A DNA stretch of 5,940 nucleotides, from NCBI GenBank assembly GCA_025465385.1, contig JAODNG010000253.1, positions 1 to 5,940 on the forward strand, given 5' to 3'. A program made the translations under genes and the position numbers. The notes beneath the pieces are model-generated. The model had not been told where the DNA came from, searched no databases, and was given only the letters and a program-made list of their open reading frames with translations. Origin of the DNA: Pseudonocardiales bacterium. GTDB lineage: Bacteria > Actinomycetota > Actinomycetes > Mycobacteriales > Pseudonocardiaceae. This document shows, one piece after another, positions 1 to 5,742 of this stretch (positions within the stretch are counted from its first letter, which is position 1; the number at the start of each line of letters is the position of its first letter).

Positions 1-374
1 TTGAGCTCGGCGAGGGTGAAATCCTCGGTGAACCAGCCCGTGACGGCGACACCGTCGAGCACCTTGGTGGTCTTTCGCAAGGAGAGCTCGGGATGGCTGG
101 CGACGTCGGTGGTGCTGCCGATCTCGGGCTCGTGCCGGCAGACCAGCACACCGTCGCTGGTCACCACTAGGTCCGGCTCCATGAAATCCGCGCCCAATCG
201 CGCGGCGAGCTCGTAGGACGCCAACGTGTGTTCCGGCCGGTAGCCGGCGGCACCACGATGACCGATGACGATCGAGGTTGTTCGGTCGGGGTCCTCATGC
301 AGTCGAGGCGGGTCAACCACCGCTACCGCGCCACCAGCGCGGCCGCCAGCAAGGAAAGTGCGCCGGGTGGGCAT
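1..374 (-). CDS. Exported glycerophosphodiester phosphodiesterase, N-terminal part (truncated by window edge)
   Basis: Partial gene: 124 codons are visible and the C-terminus lies beyond position 1. The family hydrolyses deacylated phospholipids (glycerophosphodiesters) to glycerol-3-phosphate and an alcohol, using a divalent metal. Residues 3-8 read T-R-R-T-F-L, a twin-arginine motif followed by a short hydrophobic stretch to about residue 20, so Tat export is likely. The catalytic core is clear: H-R-G at 39-41, P-E-H-T at 47-50 (usually P-E-N-T), G-A-D-F-M-E-P-D at 61-68 with metal ligands E66 and D68, T-S-D-G at 72-75, and second catalytic H81 in R-H-E-P. The stretch E-I-G-S-T-T-D-V-A at 84-92 and the G-W-F-T-E-D-F-T-L region at 113-121 are typical of the secreted GlpQ-like subgroup. 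The ATG at 374 is the only start after an in-frame upstream TGA and follows GAGGGG with 5 bases of spacing. The gene starts 110 bases after the permease stop. The family call is confident; the exact substrate is not known. Confidence 0.9.
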   Translation of the reverse strand, partial: MPTRRTFLAGGRAGGAVAVVDPPRLHEDPDRTTSIVIGHRGAAGYRPEHTLASYELAARLGADFMEPDLVVTSDGVLVCRHEPEIGSTTDVASHPELSLRKTTKVLDGVAVTGWFTEDFTLAEL

Positions 375-388
375 CGTGTCCCCTCGTC

Positions 389-400
389 GACCGTGCGGTC
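389..400. promoter_or_regulatory. Short inverted repeat upstream of the phosphodiesterase gene
   Basis: GACCG-TG-CGGTC is a perfect inverted repeat with 5-base arms, 15 to 26 bases upstream of the phosphodiesterase ATG and just before its GAGGGG. It could be a small operator or a weak RNA hairpin. A repeat this short also arises easily by chance in GC-rich DNA. No convincing promoter hexamers or terminator were seen in the 110-base gap (375-484), apart from an A/T-rich ATTAA near 404-409 on the minus strand. Confidence 0.25.
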
Positions 401-484
401 ACTTAATGTCATCGCATCAGCACGAGGTGACGGCGAGGCTGCTTGCTTCCTTCCGCCGGGTGTCGAGTACGCGAACTGCCGACG

Positions 485-1336
485 TCAGCTGGTGATGTCC
501 TTCGTGGCGAATCGCCGCCACGCTGCCAATCCGAATACCGTGGCGTAGGTCAGCCCGGAGAATGCTCCGCTGGCCAGGCGCGTCCAGTCGATCGGGGAGG
601 CCAGCAGATCAGCCCACGCCGAGTTGAAGCGGGTGGGCAGGTAGTCCCGCAGGTCGCCGAGTGCATTGATGGTTTCCAGGATCTGGGACAGGATCGACGC
701 CATCACCGCGCCGCCGACGGCGCCGAGCGGCGCGTCGGTGCTCACCGAGAGCAGCAGCGCCAGCCCAGCGACCCAGGCCAGCTGCAGCGCCAGGTAAGCG
801 GGAACCAGTGCTAGCCGCCTCGCGGCGGGTAGAAAAGCCAGCGACTGGCCCGTCGGGGAGACCAGGTCACCTGACCCGTAGGCGACCACACCCACCACCA
901 TCGCCACCGCGGGTAGCAGCACCAGAGCACATCCCGAGAGCCGTGCAGCTACCACCGCGTTCTGCCGTAGCAGGCGCCCCCGGGGCACCGGTGCCGCCAG
1001 CAGGTAGCGCAGGCTCGACCAGGACGCCTCGCTGGCCACCGTGTCGCCGAAGAACAGCGCAACCACCACAACCAGCAGGAAGCTCGCCGTCGAGAACAGG
1101 GTGAACATCACGAAGTTGAGCCCACTGGCAGTGGCGAGATCGGCCAGCGTGGCGCCACCCGCGCGGTTGCGGTCATTGCGTCCGATCTGGAACGCCAGCC
1201 ACAGCAGGAACGGCAGCAGGGCGAGGAATCCCAATGTGAGCACGGTGCGCCTGCGCCGCAGCTGACGCATCAGCTCCACCCGCAGCGGTAATGTCGTCGT
1301 GGCTCGGTAACCGGGTGCCGCTCCGTGCGTGGTCAT
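485..1336 (-). CDS. ABC-2 type transporter permease subunit
   Basis: A 283-residue integral membrane protein, the usual size for a single ABC-2 (BcrB/NatB-like) permease, probably the membrane partner of the ATPase domain encoded just upstream. About six hydrophobic segments can be read, near residues 32-51, 75-96, 132-152, 173-198, 203-221 and 256-274. The basic stretch R-Q-L-R-R-R-R at 24-30 before the first helix places the N-terminus in the cytoplasm. The cytoplasmic segment after helix 2 (V-A-S-E-A-S-W-S-S-L-R-Y-L-L at 100-113) matches the conserved E-x-x-x-G-T-L-R-type coupling motif of ABC-2 permeases, followed by P-V-P-R-G-R-L-L, where ABC-2 proteins commonly have a similar P-x-x-R stretch. 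The ATG overlaps the stop of the upstream gene as ATGA (1333-1336), and GGAGG (1344-1348) lies 7 bases before it, inside the upstream gene. Translational coupling is therefore expected. Family assignment is good; the substrate is unknown, and it could be a drug, lipid or peptide exporter. Confidence 0.88.
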   Translation of the reverse strand: MTTHGAAPGYRATTTLPLRVELMRQLRRRRTVLTLGFLALLPFLLWLAFQIGRNDRNRAGGATLADLATASGLNFVMFTLFSTASFLLVVVVALFFGDTVASEASWSSLRYLLAAPVPRGRLLRQNAVVAARLSGCALVLLPAVAMVVGVVAYGSGDLVSPTGQSLAFLPAARRLALVPAYLALQLAWVAGLALLLSVSTDAPLGAVGGAVMASILSQILETINALGDLRDYLPTRFNSAWADLLASPIDWTRLASGAFSGLTYATVFGLAAWRRFATKDITS

Positions 1337-3915
1337 TCGATGGCCTCCTGCCCCACCAGCTGCAGGAACGCTTCCTCCAGCTGATAGCGCGCAGCCACCC
1401 CGTCGACCCCGATGCCGGCCGCTGCGACGATCTCAGCAACGCTGCCGGCTGCCACTAGCCGACCCCGGTGCATCACGACCACGTGGCTACAGGTCTGCTC
1501 CACCTCGGCGAGCAGGTGACTGGAGACGAGCACCGTCGCCCCGCGGGCGGCGTAATCGCGCAACACCTCCCGCATGGCATAGATCTGCGGCGGGTCCAAA
1601 CCGTTGGTCGGTTCATCAAGCACCAGCAGATCCGGTTTCCCGAGCATCGCTTGGGCGATTGCCAGGCGTTGTTTCATGCCTTGGCTGTAGGTGCCCACCC
1701 GCCGATGCACCGCATGGCCCAACCCTGCGATCTCCAACGCCTCGTCGATGCCGGCGTCCGCAGCGGGCCGACCGGTCGCCGCCCAGTACAGTCTCAGGTT
1801 GGCCGCACCGGTCAGATGCGGTAGGAAGCCTGGACCCTCTACGAACGATCCGACCCGGGACAACACCGGCGAACCGGCGTTCACCCGGTGCCCGAACACC
1901 CGCAACTGCCCACCGGTCGGCATGACCAGCCCCATCAGCATCCGCAGCACGGTCGTCTTGCCGGCGCCATTGGGCCCCAGCAGCCCCAACACCTGCCCGT
2001 GCTCGACGCGGAAGGACAGGTCATCGACCGCGGTGAGGCCACCCGGATAGCGCTTGGTCAGACCCGACACCACCAACGGCACGCTGGCCATTCCAGGATC
2101 GGCATCCTCGGCGTGCCGTCTGCGCAGCGTGACGACTATTCCAAGCGCCAGCACCAGCGCGGTGAGGATCCCCAACCCGGTGAGCTGGACGACCGGAAGC
2201 GGCGCCGCTGCCTGCTCGCCGGGCACCACCGGGACAGCCAGGTGACCGTCCGGAGCAAGCGACACCGTGTACCCGGCGGGCTGCGGGGGCAGTGCGTAGC
2301 CGCGGTCAGTCGTGGCTACTGCCACCTCCAAACGGTGTCCGGCCTGGACCGGCCGCACCACTCCGGCCAGTGTCACGGTGACCTCGGTCGGCGCCCCGTC
2401 GGCTGCCAGCGGGCCGATCCGCACCGGGGCCACCGCTGCACCCGGCAGCGTGCGGCGTCCATCCGGTCCGACGTCATAGAGCTTGACGAACAGCACCGCC
2501 TCCGACGCCGGTGCTGGGGTATTGGTCTGTGCCGCGGCCACCCGCAACCGGATCTGCGGCGCTCCAGTGATCTGCAGTGAGTCTGGCAGCGGATCGGTGC
2601 TGAAAGTCGCGGTTTGCCCGGGCAGGTCCATCGCCACCCCGTCGAGGTTTGCGGCGCCTGGGGCCAGCGCGGAGCTGAGGCCGGGCAGGCTGCTCAGCGC
2701 GGCCGGGCTGCCACCGGGCGGACGGACGACCGGTTGCGGCTCACCGTGCACCGCCAACTTCCGCCGCTGCACCGGAACGCCGTCGAGGCCGGGATAGATC
2801 GGGGCGTGCACGGTGCGCTGGGCGACCCCTGTTCGCGTGCCGAAAATGCCCGGCACCTGGTAATCAAAGCCGGTCCCTGGGTCCTTTCCGTTCCGGCGTA
2901 GGTGGTAGTCGAACCAGGCGCCGACCTGCTCCTGCAGCGCCGCGTCGGGCTCTCCGCCGTCGTGACCACCCGCATACCAGATCAGCTTGAATGGAGCACC
3001 TGCCGACGCGAGCTGACGGGCGGTGGCGTCAGCCTGGTCCAGCCCGAACAACGTGTCGTGCTCGCCCTGGATGAGCAGGGTCGGCGCGGTGATGTTGCCG
3101 GCTACTACGGCGGGCGACGAGCGGCGTAGCAGCTGCACGATCTCCGGAGTGGGGCCACCGGTGGTAGCGGCCTGCACGTAAGCGGCGCACACCTCCGGGC
3201 GGAACCGCCCGCACAATCCCCCCGGACCGCTGGCGCTGGCGCCGAAGAAGTATCCCGCCCAATCCCGCTTGAATACTCCGTCCGGGGCGAAGGCGCCGGC
3301 CGCCGGGGTCGTCGCGGGGATGGGCATTGGGCTCGCGGTGTTCGGGAACAGCGCTTGCGAAAGATCGTTCCAGGTGATCTCCGGTGCGAGCGCATCCACC
3401 CGCCGGTCGGTTCCCGCCAGCAGCAGGGCGAGCGCGCCGCCGTAAGACGCGCCGGTGACACCGACCCGCGGATCGCCGGGCCCGTCACGCACCACATCCG
3501 GTCGCTTGGCCAACCAGTCCACCAGCGCTCGGGCGTCGGCCACCTCGTAATCGGGGGAGTCGAGGCCGATCTGTCCGGTGCTCGCGCCGAATCCCCGGGC
3601 GCTCCAAGCGAGCACGACGAACCCGCGGCGGGCCAGCGCGGTCGCCTCGGTGCTGACCGAGTTCTTGCTTCCACCGAAGCCGTGGGCCACCAGCACGGCG
3701 GGCGCGGGAGTGACCGCCGGCCGGTATACCGTGGCGTCGAGGTGCACTTGACCGGCGCTACCCGGTCCCTCAGGCACGTCGATGGTCACGTTCTCGGTAG
3801 CGACTGCCGGTGCATCAGAAGCCGCCGCTCTGATCGCCAGCATCACCCCGGCGGCCGCGATCACAGTGGTAATCACCAGCACGACGAGCAGCCGCCGGCG
3901 GATCGTTCGGGACAC
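1333..3915 (-). CDS. Fusion protein: extracytoplasmic S15/CocE-type hydrolase joined to ABC transporter ATPase
   Basis: An 860-residue, two-function protein. A signal-anchor helix (about 9-29, preceded by R-R-R) is followed by an alpha/beta hydrolase of the X-Pro dipeptidyl-peptidase/CocE family: oxyanion-hole region H-G-F-G-G-S at 78-83, nucleophile S157 in G-A-S-Y-G, acid D287 in G-E-H-D, and H318 in G-G-H-D. Residues about 345-565 form the beta-rich C-terminal domain of that family. A second helix (about 574-596, then R-R-R) crosses back into the cytoplasm. Residues 611-860 are a complete BcrA-like ATPase: Walker A G-P-N-G-A-G-K-T at 647-654, signature Y-S-Q-G-M-K-Q-R at 743-750, Walker B L-L-V-L-D-E at 763-768, D-loop 771-775, H-loop H800. 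The Q-loop position holds V-E-G-P, with Glu as in BcrA-type ATPases. The start is GTG with no Shine-Dalgarno, fitting a leaderless transcript. The permease gene overlaps the end by four bases. Domain calls are firm; substrate and biological role are unknown. Confidence 0.9.
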   Translation of the reverse strand: MSRTIRRRLLVVLVITTVIAAAGVMLAIRAAASDAPAVATENVTIDVPEGPGSAGQVHLDATVYRPAVTPAPAVLVAHGFGGSKNSVSTEATALARRGFVVLAWSARGFGASTGQIGLDSPDYEVADARALVDWLAKRPDVVRDGPGDPRVGVTGASYGGALALLLAGTDRRVDALAPEITWNDLSQALFPNTASPMPIPATTPAAGAFAPDGVFKRDWAGYFFGASASGPGGLCGRFRPEVCAAYVQAATTGGPTPEIVQLLRRSSPAVVAGNITAPTLLIQGEHDTLFGLDQADATARQLASAGAPFKLIWYAGGHDGGEPDAALQEQVGAWFDYHLRRNGKDPGTGFDYQVPGIFGTRTGVAQRTVHAPIYPGLDGVPVQRRKLAVHGEPQPVVRPPGGSPAALSSLPGLSSALAPGAANLDGVAMDLPGQTATFSTDPLPDSLQITGAPQIRLRVAAAQTNTPAPASEAVLFVKLYDVGPDGRRTLPGAAVAPVRIGPLAADGAPTEVTVTLAGVVRPVQAGHRLEVAVATTDRGYALPPQPAGYTVSLAPDGHLAVPVVPGEQAAAPLPVVQLTGLGILTALVLALGIVVTLRRRHAEDADPGMASVPLVVSGLTKRYPGGLTAVDDLSFRVEHGQVLGLLGPNGAGKTTVLRMLMGLVMPTGGQLRVFGHRVNAGSPVLSRVGSFVEGPGFLPHLTGAANLRLYWAATGRPAADAGIDEALEIAGLGHAVHRRVGTYSQGMKQRLAIAQAMLGKPDLLVLDEPTNGLDPPQIYAMREVLRDYAARGATVLVSSHLLAEVEQTCSHVVVMHRGRLVAAGSVAEIVAAAGIGVDGVAARYQLEEAFLQLVGQEAIE

Positions 3916-3928
3916 TGCACCGACGGTA
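3915..3928 (-). promoter_or_regulatory. Candidate leaderless promoter (-10 element) of the hydrolase-ATPase operon
   Basis: On the minus strand TACCGT (3923-3928) fits the actinobacterial -10 consensus TANNNT. It ends 7 bases before the GTG start codon, so transcription would begin at or next to the G of GTG (3915). This explains why no ribosome-binding site precedes this GTG. No good -35 hexamer lies at the normal spacing, which suggests an activator-dependent or weak promoter. This is an inference from pattern and spacing only. Confidence 0.4.
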
Positions 3929-3931
3929 CAG

Positions 3932-3943
3932 ACCGGTTCCGGT
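3932..3943. promoter_or_regulatory. Palindromic operator candidate in the operon promoter
   Basis: ACCGG-TT-CCGGT is a perfect inverted repeat with 5-base arms. Relative to the proposed start at 3915 it covers about -17 to -28, between the -10 and -35 regions, where a bound repressor would block RNA polymerase. A wider 7-base pair of arms, TGCACCG (3916-3922) and CGGTGCA (3940-3946), partly overlaps it. A TetR- or MarR-type regulator would be a natural binder, but no regulator gene is in the window. Confidence 0.35.
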
Positions 3944-3953
3944 GCAACAGCCG

Positions 3954-3971
3954 TCTCAGCGGTTTCTCAGC
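3954..3971 (+). promoter_or_regulatory. PhoP-like direct repeat (TCTCAGC, 4 bases, TCTCAGC)
   Basis: Two identical 7-base repeats, TCTCAGC at 3954-3960 and 3965-3971, are separated by GGTT. This gives an 11-base period that puts both on the same DNA face. The known binding site of mycobacterial PhoP is a direct repeat of TCACAGC with a 4-base spacer; here each half differs from it by one base. The site lies at about -39 to -56 from the proposed start of the minus-strand operon, a normal position for an activator, and about 85 bases upstream of the riboswitch on the other side. Whether it is a real PhoP or other OmpR-family site is inference. Confidence 0.4.
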
Positions 3972-4055
3972 ACTCCGCCGGTGACCCGTGTCATCACGAC
4001 GGCCCGCGACCCGGGGTGGTGCCAATGCGGACGATACGGGAGACTTGTGCCAGCG

Positions 4056-4157
4056 TGGAGGGGAGTATTCCTTCGCGGCGGCATCGTCAACACGGTTTCC
4101 CGCAGTGCTGCGGGTACCCGGTGCCGTCGACCGGTTCGCCGGTGGAAGAGACCTCCG
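4056..4157 (+). ncRNA. yybP-ykoY manganese riboswitch aptamer
   Basis: This leader carries the conserved landmarks of the yybP-ykoY Mn2+-sensing family: GGGGAGTA at 4060-4067, CGTCAACACGG at 4085-4095, and GAGACCTCC at 4148-4156. A multi-stem fold can be drawn. P1 pairs GGAGG (4057-4061) with CCTCC (4152-4156), plus a U-G pair. P2 pairs TTCC (4068-4071) with GGAA (4144-4147). An 8-pair stem joins CGGCGGCA (4076-4083) to TGCCGTCG (4122-4129). Inside it, CCCGCAG (4099-4105) pairs with CTGCGGG (4108-4114). A last hairpin, ACCGG-TTCG-CCGGT (4130-4143), has a UUCG loop. The element sits directly before a TerC gene, one of the best-known partners of this riboswitch. Family members bind Mn2+ (with Mg2+) between two loops and switch on Mn2+ export. 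The class is recognised from memory of its consensus; a covariance-model search was not run. Confidence 0.9.
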
Positions 4158-4187
4158 GGTGTCCGACGTATGCCGTCTGCCCGGAGG
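4152..4187 (+). promoter_or_regulatory. Riboswitch expression platform: ribosome-binding-site sequestering hairpin of the TerC gene
   Basis: CCTCCGGG (4152-4159) and CCCGGAGG (4180-4187) are a perfect 8-base inverted repeat, extendable by two wobble pairs, around a loop of about 16-20 bases. The right arm contains the Shine-Dalgarno sequence GGAGG (4183-4187), 7 bases before the TerC ATG. The left arm contains CCTCC, which is also the 3' strand of aptamer stem P1. The two pairings exclude each other, so folding of P1 with Mn2+ should free the ribosome-binding site. There is no U-tract after the hairpin, so control is probably of translation, not termination. Confidence 0.8.
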
Positions 4188-4194
4188 TTCGTTC

Positions 4195-5205
4195 ATGGAT
4201 GTGCCCGTGTGGGTATGGCTCGTCACAGTGGGCGCTATCGGTGTGCTGTTCGCCCTTGACCTGGCCATCGTCGATCGTAAGCCGCACGAGGTGGGCATGG
4301 CGGAGGCGGTCCGATGGGTGGTGTTCTACCTCGCCTGTGCGGCGGCGTTCGGCCTGGGTATCTGGTTTTTCGCCGGCAGCACTTTCGCGGTCGAATATTT
4401 CGCTGGGTATCTTACCGAATACTCGCTATCGGTGGACAATCTGTTCATTTTTGTGATCATCATGAGTGCGTTCCGGGTGCCGGCCATCCAGCAACACCGG
4501 GTGCTGTTGATCGGCATCGTGCTGGCGTTAGCCATGCGCGGACTTTTCATCGCGGCTGGTGCGGCAGTGATCTCACACTTCAGCTGGGTTTTCTACCTTT
4601 TCGCTGCGCTGCTGATCTACCTAGGCTGGCGCCAGATCCGTCACCGCAAGCAGGAGGTCGAATTCGGAGAGAACATCGTGTTGCGTACGCTGCGCAAACG
4701 GATCCCGGTGAGCGACGAATACGACGGGTCCCAGCTCACGATCAAGCGCGACGGCAAGCGTTGCCTTACTCCGATGATCGTCGTGATGATCGCGATCGGC
4801 ACCGTCGACCTCGTGTTCGCTCTTGATTCCATCCCAGCGATCTTCGGGCTCACCCAAGAAGCCTTTCTCGTCTTCACCGCGAACGCTTTTGCGCTGATGG
4901 GGCTGCGGCAGCTGTACTTCCTCATTGGAAGACTGCTCACCAGGCTCGTCTACCTGCCCATCGGGCTCGGTGTGATTCTCGGGTTCATCGGCGTCAAGCT
5001 GGTGCTCGACACGCTGCATGAAAACTCGATATCCCTCCTGAACCACGGTGAACCACTGGAATCAGTACCGGCGGTGGGCATTGGGTTGTCGCTGGCTGTG
5101 ATCGTCGGCGTGCTGCTGGCGACGACCGTAGCCAGCATGCACAAGACGCGTGGACATCATCGTGGCGTTGAACTGGCACGGTCAGAGGCAATAAAGTCGC
5201 AATGA
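4195..5205 (+). CDS. TerC/Alx family membrane protein, probable Mn2+ exporter
   Basis: A 336-residue inner-membrane protein with about nine hydrophobic helices (near 5-25, 40-60, 78-95, 104-125, 129-148, 193-212, 222-240, 255-272, 292-314). Family hallmarks are T-E-Y-S-L-S-V-D-N at 74-82, with acidic residues E75 and D81 inside the membrane, R-G-L-F-I at 115-119, and a second copy of the acidic motif, V-D-L-V-F-A-L-D-S-I-P at 204-214, with D205 and D211. The intramembrane acids are the likely metal-binding residues. Residues about 147-192 form a charged cytoplasmic loop. The E. coli member Alx and the Bacillus members YkoY/YceF export Mn2+, and YkoY/YceF help load exported enzymes with metal. 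The ATG at 4195 is chosen because GGAGG lies 7 bases upstream; a longer in-frame start at 3988 would put the riboswitch inside the coding region and adds 69 residues unlike the family. The upstream riboswitch supports a manganese role over the older 'tellurium resistance' label. Confidence 0.93.
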   Translation: MDVPVWVWLVTVGAIGVLFALDLAIVDRKPHEVGMAEAVRWVVFYLACAAAFGLGIWFFAGSTFAVEYFAGYLTEYSLSVDNLFIFVIIMSAFRVPAIQQHRVLLIGIVLALAMRGLFIAAGAAVISHFSWVFYLFAALLIYLGWRQIRHRKQEVEFGENIVLRTLRKRIPVSDEYDGSQLTIKRDGKRCLTPMIVVMIAIGTVDLVFALDSIPAIFGLTQEAFLVFTANAFALMGLRQLYFLIGRLLTRLVYLPIGLGVILGFIGVKLVLDTLHENSISLLNHGEPLESVPAVGIGLSLAVIVGVLLATTVASMHKTRGHHRGVELARSEAIKSQ

Positions 5206-5217
5206 CGGCGGGTCGTC

Positions 5218-5742
5218 TCAGCCCTGCGCGGCCTGCTGGGCGCGGGCGTAGAGCAGGTGCAGAAAGTCCGCGCCGGTCAGCGCGGTGAATGTGGCTGCGA
5301 CGAACCGGGTGAATCGCGGTAGGAATAGCAGCCCGATCGTGAAGCCGGTGCCTACCCACATGTCGAGGCAGAACGGGCAGCTGAGGAGTTCGCCGACGGC
5401 ATGTCGCAGGGGGCTGTCGTCACGCGGCTCTTCCATCACCTCGGCAGGCCCTCCGGTGCCGCGGTAACGGGTGAACGGGGCACGTAGTGGGCTCGTGACC
5501 GCATCTTTGCTGATCATGCGGGATAGTTTGTGGGTTCCTGTGGTGATCAGGGCCAGGTCGTAGGGTGCGATTCTGCGGGGCAGCCCGCGCCCGGTCAAAG
5601 CGGCCGCGAGGCCCGCTAGGCCTACCACCGCGGCAAACGTAGTCATCACCAGCACGTATCCACCCAGCGGTCGCTCCGCGCCCTGCCGGTATTCCTGGGC
5701 CTCTGCGTCTAACGCGTGATCGACTCCGGTCTGCTGGGTCAC
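5218..5742 (-). CDS. DUF1360 family membrane protein
   Basis: A 174-residue protein of the DUF1360 family, whose function is not established. The family pattern is clear: T-H-K-L-S-R at 70-75, K-D-A-V-T-S-P-L-R-A-P-F-T-R at 79-92, E-V-M-E-E-P at 101-106, and R-H-A-V-G-E-L-L-S-C-P-F-C at 113-125, followed by the hydrophobic segment D-M-W-V-G at 127-131. Hydrophobic helices lie near 28-50, 127-142 and 145-165. The C-P-F-C pair (C122, C125) could bind a metal or form a disulphide. The start is GTG, the only start codon after an in-frame TAA; GGAGGGGAG (5751-5759) gives a strong ribosome-binding site 8 bases before it. The gene converges on the TerC gene with 12 bases between stop codons and no visible terminator hairpin, so the two transcripts probably overlap at their ends. 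Confidence 0.85.
   Translation of the reverse strand: MTQQTGVDHALDAEAQEYRQGAERPLGGYVLVMTTFAAVVGLAGLAAALTGRGLPRRIAPYDLALITTGTHKLSRMISKDAVTSPLRAPFTRYRGTGGPAEVMEEPRDDSPLRHAVGELLSCPFCLDMWVGTGFTIGLLFLPRFTRFVAATFTALTGADFLHLLYARAQQAAQG

Noticed and set aside
3355..3984. Long plus-strand frames opposite the hydrolase-ATPase gene.
   Set aside because: They mirror the GC-rich coding strand; their products are R/P/G/H-rich without recognisable motifs, while the minus strand encodes complete catalytic motifs.
4099..4114. CCCGCAG/CTGCGGG hairpin considered as an independent terminator.
   Set aside because: No T-rich tract follows, and it fits as an internal stem of the riboswitch aptamer.
3988..4194. 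N-terminal extension of the TerC frame starting at 3988 (405 residues).
   Set aside because: The added 69 residues do not resemble the TerC family, would lie over the riboswitch, and lack a ribosome-binding site; the ATG at 4195 has GGAGG at ideal spacing.
4170..4259. Small out-of-frame reading frame starting at ATG 4170 within the terC leader, a possible leader peptide.
   Set aside because: No ribosome-binding site precedes it, it lies in the loop of the sequestering hairpin, and it runs into terC in another frame.
5204..5217. Possible bidirectional terminator between TerC and DUF1360 genes (GACG-N6-CGTC).
   Set aside because: Only a 4-base stem and no T-tract on either strand.
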